From NCBI GenBank assembly GCA_016169945.1, contig JADLSH010000114.1, positions 310,001 to 374,000 on the forward strand: a stretch of 64,000 nucleotides of DNA. Direction: 5' to 3'. Source of the DNA: Trachythela sp. YZ-2020 (Eukaryota; Cnidaria; Anthozoa; Malacalcyonacea; Clavulariidae). Position numbers and translations under genes: made by a program. The notes beneath the pieces are model-generated. The model worked only from the letters and a program-made list of their open reading frames with translations, was not told where the DNA came from and searched no databases. Positions within the stretch are counted from its first letter, which is position 1; each line of letters starts with the position of its first letter. Below are positions 36,861 through 47,941 of the stretch, one piece after another.

Positions 36861-38070
36861 ATTAATAATAATTTAAGTTTATTAAACTCTCTCGCAGTTT
36901 GTAAACTAGATTTGACCTATCAATAAGAAAGGGTGATAAAAGGAAAAACTATTTATATACAACGTTTCAAACCTATAAACTATACATTACAGTTATTTAA
37001 ATATCTGCATAAAACTATATCTATGAAAAGTTAATAGTATTTAAAGGTAAAAAAGTAACCACATAAGTTTGTTCGACAGTACGATTTATCATTAAAAAGA
37101 TAAAAGTTTCGACTGTTGTTGTTTCGCAAGTTATAGTCATGTTCTCTATCACATGGATGAGGTAATGTATTTAATAGGAGATTTGGGGTTTTAATTTTGT
37201 CCATATATTGTTTACATAATTGCTCTCGTCTTGTCTGTAGTTTTTCCACGTTGAACAGTTTTAAAAGTTCATCATAGTTTTCTTCTCCAAGTTTAATAAT
37301 TTTCAGAGCTCTTTTTTGACCGATTCAATTTTATGTGAAAGATATTCAGGTATAGCCTGCCAAACCGGTACGCATATCTTATAGTTGCAAGATAAACTTT
37401 TAACATATTGTCTGTTTCAACACCAGCTTTATGTATAGTATACGCAATGAGTATAATCTTTTACATGCTTTTCCATATATGTAAGCAACATGTTCATTCC
37501 ATTTTAGGTCGTCTGTTAAAATAACTCCAAGAAGTTTATATTTCTTTACCTTTTCAATAGTATTATATTACCTAATAGTTATAGGCCTCAATACTGTAGT
37601 ATTGTACTCTAAAAAATGTGTTACCATCTCCTTGCATTTCTTGGGGTTGAGTTTCATATGGTTGTTTTCGGCAAAATCATTAATGTCGTCTGCTGCTATA
37701 CAGTATTAATCAGACTAATCGAGTTCCTTGGGATTATTTCTAGAGCTGTGGTGTCATCAACAAATTTCGTTCTTAACCTCCAGTCGATAAGAAGCTTATT
37801 CGTCATTACAGAGAACAATATTACACCCAGTTTTGTTCCTTGCGGTATTCCGCCATTCGGACATTTCCAATCAGACAGTACTCCGACAATTCGGACTGCT
37901 TGCATTCTGTTAGAAAGAAATGCTGATACCCAGTTCACAAGAGCAGGGTGTATATTAAGATTTTGAAGATTACCCATCAGTATATTATGGTCTATGTGAT
38001 CAAATCCCTTGGAGAAATCGGTAAATATCCTCGGTAATATTCTCGTTTGAAGGAATTGGATTTTGCAATT
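36861..38070 (-). pseudogene. LINE reverse transcriptase, 5'-truncated, uninterrupted copy
   Basis: The minus strand has FSKGFDHIDHNILMGNLQ, LVNWVSAFLSNRMQAVRI, NGGIPQGTKLGVILF and FVDDTTALEI, then the thumb with LGVILTDDLKWNEHV and the C terminus CGYFFTFKYY (stop at 37031), followed by a 3' tail ATTATTATTAAT near 36861. Several frameshifts are present. It matches the split copy at 10765-11471 plus 18369-18870. It bears TATTATATTA at 37561-37570 where copy 1 carries the composite insertion. Confidence 0.78.
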
Positions 38071-38395
38071 GTGTTATTTACAAAACTTATTTACTTATTT
38101 TTAAATATTTCTATTTTTAGGGCCTGTTCATATGATCACGCTCACCGGGACGTCCCGCTTATTGATGATCACGCCTCCTATTTATTTTTTCCTGTGTTCA
38201 TATGGGAAAGCAAGCTGGCCCGCTTACTGAGATCTCCGCTGAGCTTGTCGAGATCACAGGTAGGCGGGATGAAAAATTTGTCATATGAACACGCCAGCCA
38301 GCTTGCCGAGATAAAAATGTTTGCAGTGCGCATGCGACAATGGTCGCTGACTGGTATAGTACGCCAAATGCGGGCGCGTTTCAACTTTCAATGGC

Positions 38396-39237
38396 TTGGC
38401 TTCCAACTCGACTTCAAATTCTGACAAGAAAAGAAAGAATTTTCGATGGAATACTGAAATGATTGAACAGTTGATCAACTCGTTGACAGAGTATAAGTCA
38501 CAAATGTCTTACAAAGGTATTGACTTTGACGGAGATAAGCCCATGCAGTATAAAGAGTTGCGTTTTATGATGGCCAATATTTACGAAGATGTTACTCTAT
38601 GTCTCTATTTGGTCCTGTTAGTATTGACCTGTTGCCTGATGGTTTCAACGAAATGGAAAAGAAGAGAAAGAATTGGCCAAACAGAGTGTTAAAATATCCA
38701 AGGATCTGGCTTCCAAAGGAACGAAGAGAATTATGGAGAAGGTGAAGGAAATCAGACAGTCGTACTCAAAGGCTGTGGTATCTGGTAGGAGAAGTGGAAG
38801 TGGGAAGATTGTGTTTGAATTTTATGACAAGCTAGTATTGCTCTGGGGTGGTTCAGCCAACGTAGCTCCATTGGCCTACGGTGTCGAAGCAATGATTTTG
38901 AACAAGATAGTGATATCGAACAGGATACATTTAACGAGGAAGATGTGGATGATTTCTCTGATGCAGTACAACTGTCACTGGAGTTGAGTGTTTCAGTATT
39001 ACCAGACGAAGGTGATAATACTGAGGAAACTGAAGTTGTTTCTGGAACATCAGCCAACAAACGGAAAGCCAGCTGTGTGCCACAGCTAATTGGTAATAAA
39101 CGAAAGCATTTAGAAAAAACATTGTCTGCAGCTCAGCGAGACAAAATGTTATTTGAAGAGGCTAAAGAAGATGCAAGATTTAGAAAGGACATGACAGAGT
39201 CGATGAAGGAATCCTCATCTACTTTGCACAAGGTATA
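38396..39237 (+). pseudogene. Harbinger Myb/SANT-like protein, copy 2
   Basis: Starts ASNSTSNSDKKRKNFRWNTE and continues with EQLINSLTEYKSQM and ANIYED. After frame changes it has LFGPVSIDLLPDGFNE, ELAKQSVKISKDLASKGTK, KAVVSGRRSGSGKIVFEFYD and LLWGGSANVAPLAYGV, an acidic middle, then NKRKHLEKTLSAAQRDKML to KESSSTLHKV and a stop. Three or so frameshifts break it (near 38590-38680 and 38905). In active relatives this protein binds the element ends and carries the transposase into the nucleus. Confidence 0.75.
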
Positions 39238-39517
39238 AAAGATGTGAGTAAGACCATCTCGGATATGGATTCAGGATTTTCTCGGTCAATTGAAATGCTA
39301 TCACATGGGTTAAATCATGGTTATGCACCATGTCACTCTATGACACAGTGGCTTTTAAAGCAAACACAAAGTGTCAAGTACCAATTTTGTGAGAGTTTTC
39401 CTCACAAGTATACCCTCTTCCTCCTTACAAGGGTAAATTGGATCTGGATTGTTTTGAAATTCAGCTGCATTTTTTCTGATGAATCCAATCTGAGAGTTGA
39501 CTAGATGTTGATCAACA

Positions 39518-40700
39518 TTAACATTGTTTTTTTTCACAATAATTATGCAAAACAAAGCAAGCATACACCACTTTAGTTATTGTTTCTAATTTGAAGTCAA
39601 TCTTGCGGGTAAGTATGGCCCATCTAGCTTTAAGGCGGCCAAATGCACATTCTATTGGATTCCTTGCGGCTCTCAGTATGTTGTTGAAAATGACTTCTTC
39701 ATTGCTGGTGCATGCCTTGTATTCTTTCATGCAAAAGGGAAGTAATGAGTAGGCAGGATCACCGATAAGGTAATTTGGAACTTTGGCTCTCCCTACAACT
39801 GGGGTCTGATAGGTAGTTGGCAACTTATTCTCTCTTAGCTTAATATTAATTGAGGAATTAGTAAAAATCTTTGCGTCATGGACACTGCCTGGTCACATGC
39901 AATCAACATCCAGGAAATAGCCCCTATAGTCACATACTTCTTGTGCGCTTAGCGAATGATATTGTTTGTAACAGAAAATATCTTGTGAGTATCTGCTGGG
40001 CACTTAATTGGAATGCGTGTCTCGTCCACACAACCAAAGGCGTGTGTCATCCCAAATTTTGCTTCAAACTCGGATACCTTCCTTTGCATGCTTTCCTGGC
40101 TCCTGGGAAGATGTATGTATTTTGGACCCATTTCCTTTGAGATAACTTGACAAACCTCAGTTATGACAGCTGAAGTAGTGTTAATAGCAACTCCAAATGT
40201 ATTTGCAGTCATTCCCAAAGAGCCTGTATCTTTTAAAAAGTATAATGTCAGTGCCAATTTTTTCTCAGCACTCAGTGCTCTGTATTTTGGAGAACTCGGA
40301 TTTGGTGAAATATATGGGTCCAACTCTCCTAATAAGTTCATCAAAGATTCTCTTGGCATTCTAAAGTTCTTTTTCCAGTGATCCACCGGAGCTATTCCAT
40401 TCAACATGTTATCCCACCATAAATCAGTACGACCTTGTTTCAACCAGCAGCTGCGTGGTCTTCTATTCAACAAATTTAATCTACGTCGAACCAGCTTTTC
40501 ACGAAAATAATTTCGTTTTCTTGCAATCATAGTGATAATGGCGTTGTTTTGCCTTGATAGTTGATGCCCCAAATGAGAATAAGACCGAACATTTGTGTAA
40601 CGAGAGAAACAACAGCTGAAATGCTTGCAACAACACATTGTTTAACTTTCTTCGAAGGCGCCATGTTTTTTTATATTTTCGCCGCAATTCGCGCCAATTC
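39518..40700 (-). pseudogene. Harbinger DDE transposase, copy 2, one frameshift and one stop
   Basis: The minus-strand frame runs from about 40638 with KLVRRRLNLLNRRPRSCW, WWDNMLNGIAPVDHWKKNF, ALTLYFLKDTGSLGMT and FGCVDETRIPIKCPAD (first catalytic D). The frame shifts near 39990 into DIFCYKQYHSLSAQ. A TGA follows DVDCM where W is expected before PGSVHDAKIF. The rest is open: LIGDPAYSLLPF (second D) and RNPIECAFGRLKARWAIL (catalytic E), ending with LHNYCE at about 39530. All three catalytic acids are present. It belongs to the PIF/Harbinger (DDE_Tnp_4) group. Confidence 0.85.
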
Positions 40701-41400
40701 ATTTCCGGTCTGGAAGGCGAGATAAAATTTCCCATATGAAAGCGGGACATATTTTGTCTCGGTAAGCGGGACGTCCCAAAATATTTCTGTCTAAAGTAAA
40801 GCCTGTTCGGCCTTCGACTTCAGCCGTATCGTAGCGAAACGTACCGTGTTTTTTTTGCACCACAACTATACAAAAGAAAATCCTACGCCTAGAGTACGTT
40901 AAGATAGGGTTGAAGGTTCAAACATCATGCGGCTAAACAAGAGTTTAAATATGCAAAAATGTTATTCAAAGGAAAACGACAAGCATTTTTACACGGCTGA
41001 TTCGCTTTAAAGTGCCACAGAATATACCTGACGTGCACTTTCTTCATTTCGCTTTAACACAAAATATGCTTGTGGCTATACATAAAACAGGTATGGATAA
41101 TTAATCAGTTTAAACATAGTCCCTATACAGAGGAGGAATGAAGGTCTTCCCGAAATGCAACGCGCCTCAATGCGGCTCATTATTATTCAAAATCTTTATT
41201 CTCAACGTGCCGTTCGATTAAAAACTGTTGAAATGTTTGCGATTTTTGCTGTGAAGATCTCGTTTTCTCAAAGGTATGTTTTGATAACTTTTTTGTTCAG
41301 TAATTTAATAAAATAATTTTGTATATATATCGCATTTTAGTTATGTTAAATTCCCATTGTATTTATGCATGTTTCGGGTCAGTGAACATGACCTTAAAGT

Positions 41401-41945
41401 GGCATTGAAATATTCATGAGTAAATTATACTTTTTTACAAGGAAACTAAAATAAAATCATATCAGTGAATTCAGGAATGTTTACTCTTTATAGTGATACT
41501 TTAAAACATGAATTTACTCCATAAAACCGAAGAGTTATCGCGGTTTGAAAATGAGCTATTTTTGCTGTATTCTAACCCTGATGGCATTGAAATATTCATG
41601 AGTAAATTATACTTTTTTACAAGGAAACTAAAATAAAATCATATCAGTGAATTCAGGAGTGTTTATTCTTTATAGTGATACTTTAAAACATGAATTTACT
41701 CCATAAAACCGAAGAGTTATCGCGGTTTGAAAATGAGCTATTTTTGCTATATTCTAACCCTTGGCATTGAAATATTCATGAGTAAATTATACTTTTTTAC
41801 AAGGAAACTAAAATAAAATCATATCAGTGAATTCAGGAATGTTTACTCTTTATAGTGATACTTTAAAACATGAATTTACTCCATAAAACCGAAGAGTTAT
41901 CGCGGTTTGAAAATGAGCTATTTTTTGCTATATTCTAACCCTGAT
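41401..41945. repeat. 182-bp tandem repeat, three copies
   Basis: Copies start with GGCATTGAAATATTCATGAG at 41401, 41583 and 41763, and differ by only a few bases. Each ends near GCTATTTTTGCT.TATTCTAACCC. The array lies between the left terminus of the 4.3-kb element and its plus-strand gene, where subterminal or promoter function is possible. Confidence 0.85.
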
Positions 41946-42144
41946 GGCGGGAATATGCCCCCGTGGAGGTGGTTTTGGCGCGACGAAATTACTAGTGCAA
42001 TGGATCGTTATTTTCTATGATAACTTTGACATGTGTTGCTACCTATTTTATTTCATTGTTACCTTTATGGTTAGGTTTCGTTATATTTGAGTACATTTTA
42101 TTGTATTTTTTCATTTATAGAGTAAACTTTGCAGTATTATAATA

Positions 42145-43040
42145 ATGGCAACTAATAATAGCGATGCTGTCATTAGTGAGGAAGAAAATGAAAGTGCTAA
42201 GCGTGTATATACTTCTATTGGTGATACACCAGGGAAACCAGATCGAAAAACAAGAAGACTTCAACAACCAGTCGATCTTTGTTTAAGAGTTACACAACAT
42301 CACCAAAGACAAAGGTATAAATTGTAATTTGTATATTCAATTATATGCAAGTATCATAACAGATCTCTCTGAGCATGTAATAATCAAGAAAATTACATCA
42401 ATAGCTGCACAGTACTTGCAGTCATGGTTCATATTCTGACGTTTTCTGTCTTGCCAAATACAATTATGCACTGGTCAGTCAATGTAAACCCCCAATATCC
42501 CAAAACCAGGACTAATATGGGATTGGCAGATAATTACAAGAATTTTTACTTGTACCCCAGTGCCACTCTGTCAGCAGCAATGTCTTACCTGTACATAATA
42601 ATCGTTTGAAAGCAATTGCTCAGAGCAATCTTCTCCCAGTCAAAATTGCAATATTGTGCGACAATGTTGCTCGCAAGCTAGAGAACATCTGGTTTGACTG
42701 TAATAATTATGCCGAGTGGTTCTAAGAACTATTTAAGCATTTAATATTTTTTTGTTTTATAAAGTTTCCTGGCAGAAAGATTAGGCTGACTCCTACAAAG
42801 AAGTCCCCAGTAAAACATCATAAGTGGACCTTTGAGGAAAACAAAACATTTATTGAATTCATATCAATTGCGAAAACAGATCGAAAATATGGACAACGTT
42901 CTGCAGTCCAAGAGTGGCCATCATTTAGTTATAACAACAATTTCTGGGATGATGCTGCCCGACATATTCAATGCAGCATTTCTTCTAACATCCTCCTGTC
43001 AATTAAGTTACTAAACTTCTACTTAAAACTATATATGTAA
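42145..43040 (+). CDS. Small Myb/SANT-like protein, two exons, intact
   Basis: Exon 1 is 42145-42314 (MATNNSDAVISEEENESAKR, then a basic stretch) and ends in a GTATAA donor. Exon 2 is 42776-43040 after a CTGGCAG acceptor. The phase fits (AG plus A gives R), giving 144 residues without a lesion. Exon 2 starts KIRLTPTKKSPVKHHKW. It has the spacing of a Myb/SANT-like domain: W at KWTFEENKTFIEF, W at QEWPSF, and WDDAARHIQ at the third helix. The intron is about 460 bp. The short length and lack of a catalytic domain suggest a DNA-binding accessory protein for the surrounding element. The assignment is by pattern only. Confidence 0.55.
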
Positions 43041-43262
43041 CTCCCTGAGAAGTTGCCTACTTAAGTATTATTCTGTCCTTAACACCAGACAATTGAACTT
43101 GTCAGTGGAGCAGTACTCAGTAAATGGGTTATTAGTAATCTATAGAAAGATTTATGACGTTCGAATGTTGAATGAATGTCCATCTGACCATCTTTAAGCA
43201 CCATTTATTTCTTTACAAATATGGGTTTTTTATTGTTCTGTGACAATATTAATTATGATATG

Positions 43263-43813
43263 CAGTCCTTGAAACTCCCGAAATTTCAGGTCGGCAAGAA
43301 ATTGCCGACCTAAAAGCGATAATTCTCAATCTAGGTCGGCAAATATTTTCAAAACAAATAGACAATATCCAAATGAAAATTTAATTTGCTTGCTGCAAAT
43401 ACGCGTATTTATAAACAGCAATTAATTGCAATAGCAAACAAAACAACTAACAAAATGTATGAACTCCAATCGAACAGTGCATATACATATAGCATGACCA
43501 TGAGCAAGCAAATTCCATTGACAGCCAATGACGAGATCGTGAGCACGAAAATATGTATTTGCTTGTGCATAAACATGTCAATTTGATACTCGCAAAGCGT
43601 ATTTTGACTACGCAAGCTTAAATGATCAAAACCTGATAATTAAAACATCATAGTTGAAAATGCGTATGTGAAAGATGCGTTCGCGGAAAAAAATGCCGAG
43701 ACGTATTTGAAAGTAGGTCGGCAAAATTTTGCCGACCTAAATCTACACATATCGCTTTGCAGGTCGGCATTTAGGTCGGCATTGCCGAATGCCGACCTGA
43801 GTTTCAAGGACTG
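43263..43813. mobile_element. 551-bp nested element built of AGGTCGGCA hairpins, TSD GATATG
   Basis: The ends are CAGTCCTTGAAACTC and its complement. GATATG flanks it at 43257-43262 and 43814-43819. Both arms carry repeated AGGTCGGCAA/TTGCCGACCT motifs in direct and inverted order, forming several short hairpins. It is non-coding and lies between the two genes of the 4.3-kb element. Confidence 0.75.
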
Positions 43814-43979
43814 GATATGTCCAGAGCAAAATTTTATTCCAGTTTGCAGATCAATCCTAGCTGGTTTAAAATTATACTTCTACCTTATAGAGAATAGTTG
43901 TTGTGACTTGTGAATCAGTTTTCTTTATGTTTCAACTTCACATCTTTGTAATACTGGAAAAATTAATGCTTTATTCCAT

Positions 43980-45294
43980 TATTTCATAGTTAAACTGTCC
44001 ACTAAGAATACCACCCCCACCACCACCAAGAATACCACCCAATATAATATAATATAATAGCCAATTATATGCCAGTTGTCATTCTGAAACACTAAAAATT
44101 TCAATGCATTTGTGTCTCGAACATTGTCTGGTTCATGTTCCACCTTGAATGTCAACTCTAGGTTTGATGACCTTCTCCACATACACCTTGTGAGCACGCT
44201 TGGTATCTGTTTTCTTGCCAAGATCCAACAACAACAACAACAACAAACTTTTCAAAATACATAGATATAACATCCAAACTATTGTCCTCATCATCAGACA
44301 TTTCATCATCCACATTGTCACCAAAGGCAGTATTTTCCACATCCAAAATTTCTGTCAATTGTTGAATTTTCTCAACTTCATTCACTGCCTCAGTTTCACT
44401 AGCACCACTAGACAGGTCTTCGTTCTCTACCACTCGGTGTGTATCAATATTTGCCAAACAAATAGGATTTAGTAGTTGTTTAAAACAATTACATTCAGTT
44501 GGATTGTCTAAAGGTATTGTGGAAGTACATTATCCAGCTCGTCATTTTGAATATCCAGGTCACCTGGAGGGACTGCTTGGGATGTTGGTGGTGGTAAAAT
44601 ATCAAACTCCCACAACATCCCTGATTTCAATGCGGTCGTGGAACTACACATGGAAGTAAGAAACACATTGAGTAGGAACAAAGTCAAGGTAAATGACTTA
44701 AATATCAGTCTAACAATGGCGTGTTTAATATTAATATAAAAAACAAATAAAAAATATATTTTATGTCCTGAATTATATCAAATATATTTATATATTATAA
44801 TCAATTTTCACTACATTTTTACTGATTAAATCATTTCTTATTCAAAGATATTTATGTAATGTAAACACATTGTGTGTATTTCTTATCTATCTTATCTGTT
44901 TTTAACGTTTCTATTTTTTTGAAATATACAAAATGTATTTCAATCAAAATTATGTATATACAGTATTAAAACTTAAAAGCATGCGTTTAAATCATCTCAC
45001 CTTGAAAACGCAACTGGTATGCACTTCTATCAATGCAGGGCTACTACAATCGGCGAACATTTCTTCGATTTTTATGCCTTTAACAACTGATGGAATAAGG
45101 GCTGTTCGTCGAATGTCCAAACTATCCGTAAAACTTATATGAACCTCGCAGCATTCTAGTTGAACGCACGTCGCACGGTAACCCATCTGTGATCATATTC
45201 ACAGGGTTTTTCGACACACAATAAACATAAAGAAGTCCATGCCCATCTAATTCAGAAGCTTTCATCCCACTAATACTGCGAAAACTCGCCATTT
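43980..45294 (-). pseudogene. Acidic HIRAN-like gene, frameshifted
   Basis: The first exon starts at 45294 (MASFRSISGMKASELDGHGL, LLYVYCVSKNPVNM). A one-base shift follows near 45185, then YRATCVQLECCEVHISFTD and RRTALIPSVVKGIKIEE, to a GTGAGA donor at about 44998. After an acceptor at about 44647 comes KSGMLWEFDILPPP. Another shift precedes NPTECNCFKQLLNPICLAN, then an acidic stretch ending DDEMSDDEDNSLDVISMYF. The last recognisable part, in a further frame, is LTFKVEHEPDNVRDTNALKF followed by NWHIIGY, which resembles a HIRAN domain (EP-N-x-x-D-x-NA, then IGY). HIRAN domains bind DNA ends in helicases. The function here is unknown and the exon borders are approximate. Confidence 0.45.
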
Positions 45295-46007
45295 TAAAAT
45301 ATTTTACTATAATCTCTGAGTTGTGATATGTGAACGCAGCGAGCAACAATCGAACAATAACGAAGCCGAGAAATTGAGTATATATGATAAACCGCCCCGG
45401 CGCGCGTTGCATTTCGGGAAGACCCTCATTCCTCCTCTGGTCCCTATAATACAGTGTCTGGAAACGCGGCAAACTTGAAAGTTTATAGCCATGTGCGTGC
45501 GTTGATGTTGAGGGTGTACTGAGAGTGCACGTTTTCTTTGTCTTACAAATGTTAATATTCAGCTGCACGGATTTTATTGGCTGCTTCCTTCATTATGGTA
45601 AGAGAAGAATGTGTTTACTGAGCGCGAAGGTGCACAAACATGAACAAAAACATAGAAGAAAAGGTTTAGATGCGTTTCCAGACACTGTGTTATAGGGACT
45701 ATTGTTAAGATAAAGGAAGGCGCTCTTCATTGACCTAGAAGTGCTTACGTCACACAACCTTTCAATCCATATAAACATTAGGTATACGCATATCAATGTG
45801 AGATACGTCAAATATTCATCGTTTGACAGTCCGATGACGTAGGGACTGCAAAGGTCAATTTAATACAATTTGGGTATATTACATTGATATTTTAGAAATG
45901 AGAGCATGCTTGTGTCATCATGATGGTTAAAAACTTCGGAATATACACAATCCCGCACACAACGAACTGTTCATTTTACTCTCAGTGTTAGTTGTAAATA
46001 AAGTTAT

Positions 46008-46370
46008 TTAATCTTGTGGAGATCGTTGAAATATAAGGTCCAGCATGAATTCAATGCGAGGAAAATATCGTACTATAAAACAAAGGTGCGCCATTTAAAG
46101 AAGGATGACTGCCGTATGTGGTGGAAAATTGTGAACAAAATGGCAGGTAAATCTGAGAAGAATCACTCGCTTGAGCAAGAGGGAAGAACCCTGGATCAAT
46201 CAGAATTAGTTAAAGTCTTGAATGTGTTCTATGCATCGGTGAATAGTGACATTCCACCTCTTGATTTAGCGGCACTTCCAGCATTTCTTCCAGCCAAAGA
46301 ACCCGTCCCAATTGTCCAACCACACGAAGTATCCAAACAGGCCTTCACTTTTGGTAAGCTGGATTCTTAA
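46008..46370 (+). pseudogene. LINE linker fragment, second copy
   Basis: Identical at the protein level to 31264-31626 (WWKIVNKMAGKSEKN and flanks) and in the same place within the Z repeat. It shows how recent the segmental duplication is. Confidence 0.6.
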
Positions 46371-46407
46371 AAACCTGTCTATTATCCCGTAATGACGTCA
46401 CAACTAT

Positions 46408-46590
46408 AAGGGTTAGGATGAATGTTGATGTTAGGATAAGGATTGAGGTTAGGGTTAGGATAAGGGTTAAGATGTTGGTTGAAGTTAGGATGAGGGTTAA
46501 GATAAGGGTTGAGTTTACGATTAAGATTAGGGGTTAGGATTAGGATTGAGGTTAGGATAAGAATTACAGTTAGGATTGAGTTTGTATTTA
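46408..46590 (+). repeat. Degenerate TTAGGG-like array, second copy
   Basis: Matches 31664-31840, with a few changes such as TAGGGG for TAGGTG. Confidence 0.6.
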
Positions 46591-46765
46591 CATTTAGGGA
46601 CCAGTCGTTATTTATGGCCGGGGTTGTAACCTATTAAGCAGATTGCTTTAATAGTTTGATTGCTCACGTTCCCCGCACACGGGTGGAGTAAACTAGAACA
46701 CACGCTAGATATTTGATTTACACGCCAACCCTATAAATGCTCGCACACTAGATCCTGGAAATTCG

Positions 46766-47932
46766 AAAAAGATCACACGGAAATTCGTGAATACGAAGGC
46801 ACAATTGTGCGAAATTTGAGTATGGTGCCAAATTCGTCGGTCCCGAGCGTGAACGGGGCCACGATCGTTCGTAAGTCGTCGACCACAAACTGGAACTATA
46901 CACTGGATTGTTTCTCAAAATCCTTGCTATATGGATATAGTATATGGAAATCCAATTTACAGCTTTATTACTGCTCTAAATTACAAAAGCCTACTATTCA
47001 AATTCTGAATAACACACAGATAGCATATTAATATCACCATAATACATGAAACGTTGTACTTCTCAGGCTAAGCCTAAGGCCTAAGCTGCTCAAATTCGAC
47101 TTGTTTTAAAATGCGATAGGCAGTATATACTTAACTTGTTTACGGCGTGCATCTCCGGGTTAAAGCTTAGGCAAACTGACAACGAGAACCAACGGATGCA
47201 TACAAGATACAACAGCTAATGTTGAAAATAATATTAATAGAATAGCCACTGAGAGCAGGTCGAATAAGGAACGTATATATAGCACAAAGGTTGAAGCAAA
47301 CAAGGAATTGTGGTCGCGAGCAAGGCATTGTGGTCGCAAGCAAGGCATTGTGGTCAAAAAGGAAGTGAATCTTGCTTTGCAGACTCTATTACATAATTTA
47401 GAACTGCTGACTTGCTCGCTCGCTGAAGGCTGGCCCGCTGCGTCAGTAATCATGCAAGTTTTATAATATATCAATAAACGCAGATTTTTAAGAATAAAAA
47501 GTGATTTGAGCACTTAATAGTTTGAAATTCAAAGCCAAGTTTGTGGTGATTCTGTACGCTGTAAACGAGCAATTTCAACCAAATGCTATACAATTCAAGG
47601 CAAACAACGAACTCGCGCGACGGCCAAGTACAGTAAACTATGTAAATATAAATTCCACTTGCTAGTGAATTGTGATATCGGCTATCGTCCCTCGATGGTG
47701 AAATTTCGCAATAACTCAGTGAATTGTTGATGGCTTTCGTTCAAAAAGCTACAAAAAGCAAGAGATTGATTAGGATAACAATTTGATATACACTTACAGT
47801 ATACACTAAAGAAGACTTTAAAGTCTTAATAAAAAAAAATTAAATAATTTTGGTAAAAATGACGTACCATTCATAAAAATGACGGCGTAGTTTTGCATTT
47901 TGTGAACATCTACATCCGAGATCCGTGATCCA
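46766..47932. other. No gene recognised
   Basis: Sequence right of the duplication. A short tandem (CAAGGCATTGTGGTCGC, three imperfect copies) is at 47298-47356. Open frames here look non-coding. Confidence 0.4.
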
Positions 47933-47941
47933 TGATCCGAG

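Larger units (their letters stand above)
38122..40799. mobile_element. PIF/Harbinger element, copy 2 (uninterrupted)
   Basis: The element of about 2.7 kb has GGGACGTCCCGCTTA inverted near both ends. The left terminus is GGGCCTGTTCATATGATC after TTA. It carries two convergent genes, a Myb/SANT-like protein on the plus strand and a DDE transposase on the minus strand, the standard PIF/Harbinger layout. The right outer terminus is not the mirror of the left. Confidence 0.8.
41128..45439. mobile_element. 4.3-kb element with 9-bp TSD and two convergent non-transposase genes
   Basis: The ends are CAGAGGAGGAATGAAGG and, inverted, CAGAGGAGGAATGAGGG. The arms stay near-identical for about 40 bp (through TCTTCCCGAAATGCAACGCG). 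The perfect 9-bp duplication GTCCCTATA lies at 41119-41127 and 45440-45448. Copy 1 has the empty site at 30697-30705. Contents in order: three 182-bp tandem repeats, an intact spliced Myb/SANT-like gene (plus), a nested 551-bp element, and a frameshifted acidic/HIRAN-like gene (minus). A 9-bp duplication is usual for Mutator-like elements, but I recognise no Mutator or other transposase. Confidence 0.85.
32005..46765 (+). repeat. Tandem segmental duplication, copy 2
   Basis: Directly follows copy 1 in the same orientation. Private insertions are at 32917-33208, 33334-34731 and 41128-45439. The LINE and Harbinger elements are continuous here, which shows what was added to copy 1. Confidence 0.85.
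40801..46765 (+). repeat. Z repeat, copy 2, split by a 4.3-kb element
   Basis: The left part is 40801-41127 and the right part 45440-46765. It contains the second copies of the MITE, the LINE fragment and the TTAGGG-like array. The only small difference near the end is an 18-bp insertion at about 46705. Confidence 0.7.

Noticed and set aside
38120..40830. Precise TSD for the Harbinger element
   Set aside because: The left end follows TTA, but the right terminus is not the mirror of the left and abuts the Z repeat; the outer right end seems lost.
47160..47513. 117-codon minus-strand ORF
   Set aside because: It spans a short tandem repeat (GCAAGGCATTGTGGTCGC) and shows no family motif.
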